Part shown: positions 8,976 to 16,769 of the stretch, piece by piece
How positions within the stretch are numbered: the first letter of the stretch is position 1
Layout: the number at the start of each line of letters is the position of its first letter
Assembly (NCBI RefSeq): GCF_000733295.1
Contig: NZ_JPMI01000391.1
Location: forward strand, 43,377 to 107,376
Source: Archangium violaceum Cb vi76
Lineage (GTDB): Bacteria > Myxococcota > Myxococcia > Myxococcales > Myxococcaceae
Direction of reading: 5' to 3'
Length of the DNA: 64,000 bases
Position numbers and translations under genes: made by a program
Notes under the pieces: model-generated
Database searches by the model: none
The model's input: the letters and a program-made list of their open reading frames with translations, nothing else
Told to the model about the DNA's origin: nothing

Positions 8976-10364
8976 TCAGGCGGAACGGTTTCGGATTCGG
9001 AGCGAAACGTCTCTGGCCCGGGGGCCGTGCGATACGAGGTCCACGGTCCTCCCCAGGTGCCGCTCGAGGTGCTCCAGGACGGCGCCCTCGTTCGCGGCAC
9101 ATTCCTCGAGTGATGGCGTCACGTCCCCCAGCCACCCGGCCAGCCGTGCTTGCCTGTCGAGTGATGATGTTGGGGCAACGGCCAGCCGCGTGACGAGCCC
9201 GGCCCCGCCACGGTGCGCGATGAGCTCGGAGTCTCCGGGCATCGGCTCCCGCTGATAGCCAGCACAGACCTTCCAGGTGCGCAGCTGCTTCAGCAGGTCC
9301 ATGTGGGTGATGGCCAGCGCATCCACCCCGCCCACCACGTCGAGCGCGTACCGGGCCAGCACCGCGTCGAACCAGCCGTAGCGGACGTTTCCCTGCCATG
9401 CATTGTGGACGTTGTGCTCGGACAGTACGGGCCGCAGGAGCTCCGTCTCCGTCGGCAATGGCCCCGCGCCATGCCGGGCCATGTGGCTGCGCAGCACGCC
9501 GAGCCGTTCCACCTCGATGTCCAGCCCACTCTCGGCAATCAGGGCCAGCGCGTTCGCGGCGGTGCAGTCCGACCACGTCGTGAACGGATGGAAGCCGTGC
9601 CACTCGTCGAGCAGCACGCCCTGTGCCCCCTCGAACACCGTGGCCGGAGACTCCGTCATCCAGTCCCTCAGCGTCGAATCGGGCACCACCAGGCCGAGCT
9701 TCACCAGGTGCGTCGCCTGCTCGAGCCACGCGCCGATGACGCCCTCGTGCTCGAAGATGGCGCGCTCGCGCCCAGCCGGGCCTCCGGCGGGAAGGGCAGT
9801 CCACAGCGCACGCAGTTCCTCGTTCTTGCGCTCGCGGATGCGCTGGAGCTTCCTGCGCGACCGTGCCGCATCGCGGAGGTCCCCCGCGTGGAGCGTCTCC
9901 TCCGGATGCTCCAGTGCATCCTGGACGGTCTCCCCGACGCCGACACCGCAACTGCCGTGTCTCGACTCACCCCGGGCGAGCTCGCGCAGGCGGTTGGCGG
10001 ATTGATGGAAGGGTGTGATGACGCGTGCGCGCTCGCTGATGCGGATGCGCGAGAACACCTCCCCCACGCCCTTGGTACGCAACGCCTCGCCCTCCACGAG
10101 CAGGGCCGTGGGGTGGATGACGACGTACCGGGACAGGAACGTCCGGACACCCGGAACGAACGTCCCCGCACCGAACTGCGCGAAGGTGTGGTGCCGGCCA
10201 TCGGGCGTGACGACGTTGTGTCCCGCCTGCGCGCCGCCGTTGTACCGCACCACGACGGACGCTCCCGTCCGTCGCACCAGGAAGTCGGTCAGCAGCCCCT
10301 TCCCGCAGTCACCGAAACCCAGGTCGATGACGATGGAGGCCCGCCGTCCGCTCCGCGCCTTCAT
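8976..10364 (-). CDS. Divergent adenylosuccinate synthetase homologue (PurA-like)
   Basis: A 462-residue member of the PurA fold. The GTP/IMP P-loop is altered to GFGDCGKGLLTDF (canonical GDEGKGK), keeping Asp19. The general-acid His is kept in GGAQAGHN (His49). FEGAQGVLLDEWHGFHPFTT, HGAGPLPTE and AITHMDLLKQLRTWKVCAGY are clear PurA blocks. The canonical aspartate-binding loop (TTGRRRRTGW) is replaced here by WQGNVRYGW, losing most of its Arg residues. The amine substrate is therefore probably not aspartate, and a housekeeping purine role is unlikely. Its ATG overlaps the VWA stop (ATGA), indicating translational coupling with the VWA and pseudokinase genes. Confidence 0.82.
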   Translation of the reverse strand: MKARSGRRASIVIDLGFGDCGKGLLTDFLVRRTGASVVVRYNGGAQAGHNVVTPDGRHHTFAQFGAGTFVPGVRTFLSRYVVIHPTALLVEGEALRTKGVGEVFSRIRISERARVITPFHQSANRLRELARGESRHGSCGVGVGETVQDALEHPEETLHAGDLRDAARSRRKLQRIRERKNEELRALWTALPAGGPAGRERAIFEHEGVIGAWLEQATHLVKLGLVVPDSTLRDWMTESPATVFEGAQGVLLDEWHGFHPFTTWSDCTAANALALIAESGLDIEVERLGVLRSHMARHGAGPLPTETELLRPVLSEHNVHNAWQGNVRYGWFDAVLARYALDVVGGVDALAITHMDLLKQLRTWKVCAGYQREPMPGDSELIAHRGGAGLVTRLAVAPTSSLDRQARLAGWLGDVTPSLEECAANEGAVLEHLERHLGRTVDLVSHGPRARDVSLRIRNRSA

Positions 10365-11335
10365 TTGAAGACGTTACGGATGAGCTTCTGCAGGCCCCCT
10401 CCCTCCGACGGCGTGCCGGACAGGGCGGGGCCCCCCGAGCGTCCGAGCGCCTCGGCCAGGGGCGTCAGCGCCCGGAGGGTCGCCGCCAGCCGGTCGCCGG
10501 GCACGTTCGCCTCCCGCAGGACGTTGCTCAGTCCATCCACGTCCTTCACCAGCCCCTCGTAGAGACAGACGGCTCCCGCCGTCACGAAGCAGATGTCCTG
10601 CGGCGACTCCATGCACAGCACATGGTCTCCGAGCAGGTCCCTCCACCGCCGCTCGCACTTCTTGCGGCGCTCCAGGTCCGGGATGACGAAGAACGGCACG
10701 AACGTCTTCTGCAACTCGGCGACGATCGCCTCCGTCTTCAGGTCATCGTCCATCCTGTCCCCGACGATTCCCTCGACGATGTGCTTGGACAGGCTCGGGT
10801 ACGGCAGCTCGTCGCCCGTCATGAAGAGGTAGCCCTTCTTCTTCCGCTTCACCCAGCAGTCCATCTCCGTGTGCTGGGCCAGGAAGTACAGGCCGAGCTC
10901 ATACGTCTCGTGGCCCGTTCCTCCACCACCTCCCTCGAGGAAGCTCCACGTCAGCCACTGGTCCATCAGCTCGGCGGTGGACTCGAACTGACCCACCTGG
11001 AGCGGCGCGTTGTCGCTCGTCGCATCGCCCACGGCCATGAAGAGCAGCTGCGGATCCGGCACCCGGCAGTCCGTGAGCACCTTCATGAACTTTGGCAGCA
11101 GTTGCGTGGCCAGCAGCTTGGGAATCGTCCCCATCGAGCCCGTGACATCCAGCGCGAAGACGATGCCCAGCGAGTTGGGATGCTCGGCGCTGTCGCGGCT
11201 CTCACGGAGGCGGACACCCTTCGGGTTCATCAGCGGGTGGCAGGACTTCTGCTGGAAGACCTGCTGCGTCGGAAGCTGGGCGCGTCCGCGAAGGAGTGCC
11301 TCGTGCGCCTCGTTGCTGTAATTGCCGTGTCCCAT
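10361..11335 (-). CDS. VWA domain protein
   Basis: A 324-residue cytoplasmic von Willebrand A protein. The MIDAS metal site is DVTGSMG (Asp63, Thr65, Ser67), followed by a Gly-rich block (EGGGGGTGHETYELGLYF) and TGDELPYPS further along the domain. The architecture resembles TerY-like or ternary conflict-system VWA proteins, which typically pair with kinases; that relation is inference. It lies 37 bp after the pseudokinase gene and overlaps the PurA-like gene by 4 bases, so the three are co-expressed. No membrane segment or signal is seen. Confidence 0.85.
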   Translation of the reverse strand: MGHGNYSNEAHEALLRGRAQLPTQQVFQQKSCHPLMNPKGVRLRESRDSAEHPNSLGIVFALDVTGSMGTIPKLLATQLLPKFMKVLTDCRVPDPQLLFMAVGDATSDNAPLQVGQFESTAELMDQWLTWSFLEGGGGGTGHETYELGLYFLAQHTEMDCWVKRKKKGYLFMTGDELPYPSLSKHIVEGIVGDRMDDDLKTEAIVAELQKTFVPFFVIPDLERRKKCERRWRDLLGDHVLCMESPQDICFVTAGAVCLYEGLVKDVDGLSNVLREANVPGDRLAATLRALTPLAEALGRSGGPALSGTPSEGGGLQKLIRNVFK

Positions 11336-11372
11336 CGTCAGTGCTCCTTCGTTTCCGCGAGCGGCCTCGCCC

Positions 11373-12392
11373 TCACGGCATCATGAGCGGATTGAAGCTC
11401 GGGCGGCCAAAGACCGCGTGTCCCACTTCACCAACGCGCTCGCGAAGTGTCCAGGCGTCCTGCCCTGTTTCCTCGACCCCGTCCCCCGCGGCGACGCGCC
11501 GGATGAGCGCCGCCAGCGCACCCGGCACCGAGCCCGGTACCGAGCCTCGCGAGGGATCTCCCCCGAGGACCGCGGCGATGCAGCGCGCGCTCATCTTCAG
11601 GTCGGCCGCGGGGGTGAGCGTCTCCGAGCGCAGCAGGTCCGCGGGGTAGAAGTCCTTGAAGCGGGTGCACACCCCGCGCGATTGCGCCCCGGCGCGGCCC
11701 GCGCAGCTGAACCCCACGAGCCGTACTCCATGCTCTCCGTGCTCGACCAGCAGGTGCTGCGGGAGCACCGCGCCGTGCACGACGCCCGAGCCGTGGAGGA
11801 ACGAGAGCGTCTCGAGAATCCGGCGCCACATCCACACGGACACGCGCGGGTCGACACCTCCCGGGTACACGTTCCGTACGGCCTCGAAGGTGTGGACGAA
11901 GCTCCCATGCCACCGCAGGGCCATGGCGCGCGAGCCGGCGTGCGGCCCATCGCGCAGCACTCCCCGGGCCACCGGTTGCGGGAGGCGGGTGGTGAAGGTC
12001 GAGGCACCCGCCGCGGTGCTCCGCTGGAGCTCCTCGAGGATGTCCCACTCGTGGTCGAAGAAGGGCGCGTCGTCCCGGTCGCGCAGCACCTTCAGCAGAA
12101 CCCGCTCGGTGGGCCAGCGAGCCCTCTCCGCGACATAGACCGTCGAAATCTCACCGCGTGCGATGAGCTGTCCGGGCGCCCAATGGCTATCACCGAGGGT
12201 CCACCAGGCCGTGTAGCCATGGTTGGACGGTTGGTTCCACGCCTGGAGGGCCTCCCGGAATCGCGCGGTGGAGACCGCCGTGGGGTCCACCTGCACCGTG
12301 GCGCCGCAGAAGGAGCAGACGACCGAGCGAGCGAAGCGGGCAGGTGCGATCGGCGCATTGCACTGCGGGCATTTGAGGACTCGCTCGGTCAT
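11373..12392 (-). CDS. Zinc-ribbon protein kinase-like protein, probable pseudokinase
   Basis: A 339-residue protein starting with a zinc ribbon (Cys8, Cys11, Cys26, Cys29: CPQCNAPIAP...CSFCG), then a protein-kinase fold. The VAIK lysine is probably present in VLLKVLRD. The catalytic loop reads HGAVLPQHLL instead of HxDxxxxN, and the DFG position reads VGFS, so the catalytic Asp, the metal-binding Asn and the DFG Asp are all missing. It should bind partners or nucleotide rather than phosphorylate. The start at 12392 puts the zinc ribbon at the N-terminus. It is the first gene of the set with the VWA and PurA-like proteins and diverges from the sulfatase across 55 bp. Confidence 0.82.
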   Translation of the reverse strand: MTERVLKCPQCNAPIAPARFARSVVCSFCGATVQVDPTAVSTARFREALQAWNQPSNHGYTAWWTLGDSHWAPGQLIARGEISTVYVAERARWPTERVLLKVLRDRDDAPFFDHEWDILEELQRSTAAGASTFTTRLPQPVARGVLRDGPHAGSRAMALRWHGSFVHTFEAVRNVYPGGVDPRVSVWMWRRILETLSFLHGSGVVHGAVLPQHLLVEHGEHGVRLVGFSCAGRAGAQSRGVCTRFKDFYPADLLRSETLTPAADLKMSARCIAAVLGGDPSRGSVPGSVPGALAALIRRVAAGDGVEETGQDAWTLRERVGEVGHAVFGRPSFNPLMMP

Positions 12393-12447
12393 GGGCGCGG
12401 ATGGTATCCGACGTGCCCATGGGCCATACTGGTTTGGTTTCCACGCG

Positions 12448-14493
12448 ATGACGACCCAGACGGTTTTCGCATCCGAGAGGCCCTCCCGGGCGGTGTGGTG
12501 TACGCGCTCGTTCCAGGTGGGGGCCGGCTTGGGGCTGGTCCTGGCGGTGCTGGGGCAGGGAATCGTGGCGTGGATGGGCCAGGAGGCGGGGGCCGCGGCC
12601 GTGCTGGTGTCCACGGGCTTCTTCGCGCTGGTGGGCCTGCTGGGTGGAGTGCTCACGTCTCCCTGGCTCCCCCTGCGGGGCGGCCGCCCGGTGGCCGCGG
12701 GGCTCGTGACGGCGGGGCTCACGCTCACCACCGCGCACCACGTGATGGCCACGGGCGTGCGTGTCCTGACGGGCGCGCTGCCAACGTTCTCCGGCCTGGA
12801 GATGTTCCTCGCCAGCCCCTCGCAGTTCTTCCACGCCGCGCTGGTGGGACACCGGGCCGAGGTCTACTCCCTCGGCGTGTCCGCCCTCGTGGTGGCGGCG
12901 CTCCTGTTCCTGCTGCTCGTCCGGCGCTCCGCGACGCAGCGGCCGTACCCGCCCGCGCTGCTCGCGGCCGTGGGCCTGGGCGGCGGTGCCGTCCTGTTCG
13001 TGCTCGCCACCACGCCGGGCTTCCGGTCCGTGGGGGACTCCTGCCCGGAGTTGACGCTCCTGAGCTCGTTCGGCGGTGACGCCGGTGACGCCAGTGCCTC
13101 CGCGCGGAAGGGCGCGCGGCCTCCTCCGTCCGTGCCGCCCGGTCCGCCGCTCTCGGCGGGCGAGGCGTGGCTCGCGTCCGCCCGGGCGTGGAAGGGACCC
13201 CGGCCCAACGTCCTCCTCCTCCTCCTGGAGTCCGTGCCGGCCCATCACCTGGGCTACGCCGGCTACTCGCGGGCCGCCACGCCGAACATCGATCGCCTCG
13301 CCAGCCGGAGCCTGCGCTTCCGCCACGTGTGGAGCACCGCCCCCGCGTCCAGCTACTCGCAGATGGCGCTGCTGTCCTCGCTGCTCCCGCGCCGCCGGCC
13401 ATGGTTGGAGCAGTACGAGCGGATCAACTACCCGCGGATGCTCTTCCACGACACCTTCCACTCGCTCGGCTACGACACGGCCACCGTCTCCAGCCAGAAC
13501 GAGAACTGGCAGGGCATGCGCCGCTTCCAGAACACGGGGACGCCCACCTTCTACCGGGACTCCAACGACCATCCCGGCCCGCACATGGGCGAGGGCGATG
13601 AGCGCAAGCTTCCGGATCACCTCACGGTGGATGTCTTCCTCGAGTGGCTGCGCGGGCAGTCGAAGGCGCCCTGGGCCGCGTACGTGAACTTCCAGCGGAC
13701 CCATTTCCCGTACGCGCTTCCGCCGGGCTTCACCGGACGCCACCAGCCCTCCGAGCCCAACCCCAGCACCTTCGGCTTCCTGCACTACCCGCGCGAGGAG
13801 CTCGAGGTGGTGCTCAACCGCTACGACAACGCCCTGGAGTACGTGGACGCGCAGGTGGGCCGACTCATGAGCCACCTCGAGGCCAGCGGCCAGTTGGACG
13901 ACACGCTCATCATCCTCTCCTCGGACCATGGCGAGCACTTCTACGAGGGCGGCCGCATCACCCACGGCAAGTCCCTGACGGACATCCAGCTGCGCGTACC
14001 GCTGCTCATCCACTGGCCCCGGCGCGTCGCGAGCCGGGACGTGGACGTGCCGCTCTCCCAGTTGGACGTCATGCCCACGGTGCTGGAGCTGCTCGGCCTC
14101 GAGCCGCACCCGTCCTTCCAGGGCCGGCCGCTGACGGAGCTGGAGCGTCCGGGCGCCCCGCACCCGGGCATCTTCTTCACCCTGCATGGGCTGCGGCTCG
14201 GGGATGGGGTGGTGTGCTGGCCGTGGAAGCTCACGCTGGACAGGTCCTCCCACCACTACGAGCTCTACAACCTCGAGGAGGACCCGGGCGAGGTGCGCGA
14301 CCTCTACTCGCCGGAGGCTCCCATTCCGGCCGCGCTGCTCCAGGTGCTGACGGCCCAGCTCGAGGCGCAGCTCGCGTACCACTCCCCCCAGGGCCCCCGG
14401 CACGAGCGCTACGCGCCCCGGCAGGTGCGGTGCCCGGACTGGAGCACCTTCGCCTCCGGCCAGCAGCTCCAGGTCGGTGTCTCGAAGCCCTGA
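12448..14493 (+). CDS. Membrane-bound sulfatase / alkaline-phosphatase superfamily protein
   Basis: A 681-residue protein with about five N-terminal membrane segments (within residues 15-190) and a large extracytoplasmic sulfatase-fold domain. PNVLLLLLESVPAHHLGYAGY and ATPNIDRLASRSLRFRHVWS give the first metal site. The nucleophile region reads STAPASSYSQ, with Ser/Thr rather than Cys, as in LTA-synthase and phosphoethanolamine-transferase relatives. ILSSDHGEHFYEGGRITHGKSLTD gives the second metal site. LSQLDVMPTVLELLGLEP is a standard sulfatase block. Substrate unknown; transfer or hydrolysis of a polar head group at the envelope is likely. The start at 12448 begins just before the first membrane segment. 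Confidence 0.88.
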   Translation: MTTQTVFASERPSRAVWCTRSFQVGAGLGLVLAVLGQGIVAWMGQEAGAAAVLVSTGFFALVGLLGGVLTSPWLPLRGGRPVAAGLVTAGLTLTTAHHVMATGVRVLTGALPTFSGLEMFLASPSQFFHAALVGHRAEVYSLGVSALVVAALLFLLLVRRSATQRPYPPALLAAVGLGGGAVLFVLATTPGFRSVGDSCPELTLLSSFGGDAGDASASARKGARPPPSVPPGPPLSAGEAWLASARAWKGPRPNVLLLLLESVPAHHLGYAGYSRAATPNIDRLASRSLRFRHVWSTAPASSYSQMALLSSLLPRRRPWLEQYERINYPRMLFHDTFHSLGYDTATVSSQNENWQGMRRFQNTGTPTFYRDSNDHPGPHMGEGDERKLPDHLTVDVFLEWLRGQSKAPWAAYVNFQRTHFPYALPPGFTGRHQPSEPNPSTFGFLHYPREELEVVLNRYDNALEYVDAQVGRLMSHLEASGQLDDTLIILSSDHGEHFYEGGRITHGKSLTDIQLRVPLLIHWPRRVASRDVDVPLSQLDVMPTVLELLGLEPHPSFQGRPLTELERPGAPHPGIFFTLHGLRLGDGVVCWPWKLTLDRSSHHYELYNLEEDPGEVRDLYSPEAPIPAALLQVLTAQLEAQLAYHSPQGPRHERYAPRQVRCPDWSTFASGQQLQVGVSKP

Positions 14494-14499
14494 GTCGGT

Positions 14500-14626
14500 G
14501 CACCGGAGCAGGTGTCGTATGTACACCTATGTATTTCAGTTGAAATTTCGTACCTGGGCTTGAGTTCCACTCTTCCAGAATCTGGCAATGCTGCTAAACA
14601 AGGAGAACCAACGAAACAGGAACTCC
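14500..14626. promoter_or_regulatory. AT-richer intergenic segment before the acyltransferase
   Basis: The gap between the sulfatase and the acyltransferase is markedly less GC-rich than its surroundings (around 14520-14560). It contains a short inverted repeat, TGTATGTACACCTATGTA. It is a plausible promoter, although no confident -35/-10 pair can be named. Confidence 0.3.
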
Positions 14627-15781
14627 ATGCGAACCGCCCACAACGACTTCCTGAACGCCCGCTTCTTCGCCGGACTGGACGGACTGCGGTGTCTGAGCAT
14701 CGTGGCGGTGGTGGCCTACCACGTGGCGGGGAGCCACCAGGGGTTGGTGGGCCGGGGCTACCTGGGCGTTTCGCTCTTCTTCGCCATCAGCGGCTTCCTC
14801 ATCACCACGCTGCTGCTGCGCGAGCGTGACAAGGCGGGGCACATCTCGCTGCGCGGGTTCTTCGCCCGGCGCGCGCTGCGCATCTTCCCGCTGTACTACA
14901 CGGTGCTCGGCCTGTACGCGGCGCTGGTGTTCGTGTCGGAGAAGGACGCGGTGGTGCGCGGGGACTTCTTCGCCAACCTGCCGGCCTTCCTCACGTACAC
15001 GTCCAACTGGTTCGTCCCGCCGGCCGCGGACAAGCGCGTCATCTTCTATTTCGCCTGGTCGCTGGCCACCGAGGAGCAGTTCTACCTGCTGTGGCCGCTG
15101 GTGATGGCGCTGTCGCGGCGCACGTGGACGCCGGTGCTCTTCATGGGGGGGCTGCTCGGGGTGTCGCTGCTCACGCCGTGGGCCGTCTCCGCGGGGCTGC
15201 TGGACGCGAGCTACCTGGGCGTGCGCGTGCTCACCAGCATCTCGGCGTCCATCTGCATGGGGTGTCTGGCCGCGCACCTGACGCATTCGCCCAAGGGGTT
15301 CGCCTGGGTGTCGCGGGTGTTGGGGCAGGTGTGGAGCGTGCCGCTCATGGGGGTGCTGCTGGCCGGCGTCGTGGTGTGGCACGAGGCGCCCCACTGGCTC
15401 ATCTCGCTGGTGATGACGGCGCTGGTGGTGGCCACCTGCATCCGCGAGCAGCATCCGCTGGCGCCAGTGCTGGGCCACGCCTGGGTGCGTTACGTGGGCA
15501 CGGTCAGCTACGGCGTCTACCTGCTGCACATGCTGGCCCTCAACGGGGTGCGCAAGGCGCTGCCGGGGCAGGGCGTGGCCGTCTACTTCGTGCTGACGCT
15601 GGCGGTGAGCGTGGTGGCCGCCACGCTGAGCCACCGCTACTTCGAGAGCTGGTTCATCAAGCTCAAGGGCCGCTTCGACTGGCGCGAGCCTCGGCGTGCT
15701 CCGGAGCCTCGACGGGTCCGGGCTCCGCAGGCGTCCGCTCCCAAGCCGGGCTCGCTGGTGGGCGTGGGCGTCGAGGCCTGA
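14627..15781 (+). CDS. Acyltransferase 3 family membrane protein (OafA-like)
   Basis: A 384-residue integral membrane O-acyltransferase. The family start LDGLRCLSIVAVVAYHVAG contains the conserved His. FFAISGFLITTLLLRERDKAGHISLRGFFARRALRIFPLYY gives the conserved RxxR-type loop, and WSLATEEQFYLLWP is the third diagnostic block. Around ten membrane helices are visible. Such enzymes transfer acetyl or other acyl groups onto surface glycans. The ATG at 14627, with AGGA seven bases upstream, is preferred; an ATG at 14588 adds 13 residues. The stop lies 1 bp from the stop of the convergent outer-membrane gene. Confidence 0.9.
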   Translation: MRTAHNDFLNARFFAGLDGLRCLSIVAVVAYHVAGSHQGLVGRGYLGVSLFFAISGFLITTLLLRERDKAGHISLRGFFARRALRIFPLYYTVLGLYAALVFVSEKDAVVRGDFFANLPAFLTYTSNWFVPPAADKRVIFYFAWSLATEEQFYLLWPLVMALSRRTWTPVLFMGGLLGVSLLTPWAVSAGLLDASYLGVRVLTSISASICMGCLAAHLTHSPKGFAWVSRVLGQVWSVPLMGVLLAGVVVWHEAPHWLISLVMTALVVATCIREQHPLAPVLGHAWVRYVGTVSYGVYLLHMLALNGVRKALPGQGVAVYFVLTLAVSVVAATLSHRYFESWFIKLKGRFDWREPRRAPEPRRVRAPQASAPKPGSLVGVGVEA

Positions 15782-15782
15782 G

Positions 15783-16700
15783 TCAGCGCTTGCGCGTCGA
15801 GGGCTTCTTCTTCGGCGCGGGCTTCTTGCCGTTCTTGTCATCGTCCTTGGGCAGGCGCGGGCCCGAGGCGAGGTCGAACTCGTAGGTGCCGCCGATCAGC
15901 GCGCGGAAGCGGTAGATGTCGGAGAGGTCCGGCGTCACCGCGATGCCGGCCACGGCTTCCAGCACGAGTCCCGGGTAGACCTCGCGGCGCACCACGGGGA
16001 TGATCTCCACCTGGTTGGCGTTGTCCGTCCACACCGGGGTGATGGCGCGCTCGAAGTAGACGCGGCCGATGACCTCCAGGCCCACCAGGGTGAGGTTGTC
16101 GATGTTGTACGTGCCCGCCAGGCCGAGCTGGACGGCATCCGGGACGTCGAAGTCCGCGAGCGCGCCCCGGTCACGCGTTCCCTGGTGCAGGTAGCTCGCG
16201 TTGAGCATGAAGCGCAGGTCCTTGCTCACCCGCAGCTCGCCGACGAGCGTCCCCTCGTAGTCCCAGGTGCCGTCGGACAGGCTGGGGGGAATGGCGTCCT
16301 CGGTGCTCGGGCCGGTGGGGAAGGTGACGCGCGCGTAGGCGGCGAGGGCGAAGGGGCGCGTCTCCAGGAACGTCCACTGCAGGCCGAGCGGGATGTCACC
16401 GAAGGCCAGCTGGAAGTCGCTGTCGCCGGGCAGGCCGAGCCCGAGCACCTCGAAATAGACGTTGGCCTCGAGGTTGTCGAGGATGCCCCAGCGGATGCTC
16501 GGGGAGAGCTGCTGGTAGGGCAGGGAGCGCTCGGACTCGAGGGCGAAGAAGCCCTGGTAGCGCAGGCCGAGCTCCAGGTTCCCGCTCCGCGTCGTCTCGG
16601 CGGTGCGGGTCACCATGGCCCGGTAGGGTTTGGCCTCCACGGTGGAAGCGAGGAGGAACACGGCGGCGGCGAGGGCGAAGGTCGAGGGCCGGGTATTCAT
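15783..16700 (-). CDS. Outer-membrane beta-barrel protein
   Basis: A 305-residue exported protein with a signal peptide (FALAAAVFLLASTVEA) and alternating hydrophobic/polar strands through residues about 35-280, typical of a small outer-membrane barrel (transporter/MetA-pathway type). LELGLRYQGFFALESERSLPYQQLSPSIRWGI and later strands show the pattern. The last 25 residues are Lys/Pro-rich (KKPAPKKKPSTRKR), which is odd for a barrel that should end in an aromatic residue; the tail may be periplasmic or bind the wall. The ATG at 16700 is chosen over 16712. Function unknown. Confidence 0.75.
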   Translation of the reverse strand: MNTRPSTFALAAAVFLLASTVEAKPYRAMVTRTAETTRSGNLELGLRYQGFFALESERSLPYQQLSPSIRWGILDNLEANVYFEVLGLGLPGDSDFQLAFGDIPLGLQWTFLETRPFALAAYARVTFPTGPSTEDAIPPSLSDGTWDYEGTLVGELRVSKDLRFMLNASYLHQGTRDRGALADFDVPDAVQLGLAGTYNIDNLTLVGLEVIGRVYFERAITPVWTDNANQVEIIPVVRREVYPGLVLEAVAGIAVTPDLSDIYRFRALIGGTYEFDLASGPRLPKDDDKNGKKPAPKKKPSTRKR

Positions 16701-16769
16701 GCGGCGGGACACTAGAGGACCCGCACGCAGGGAGGAACGGTTTCGTGCCCCTTCGTGCTCCGCTGTCGG

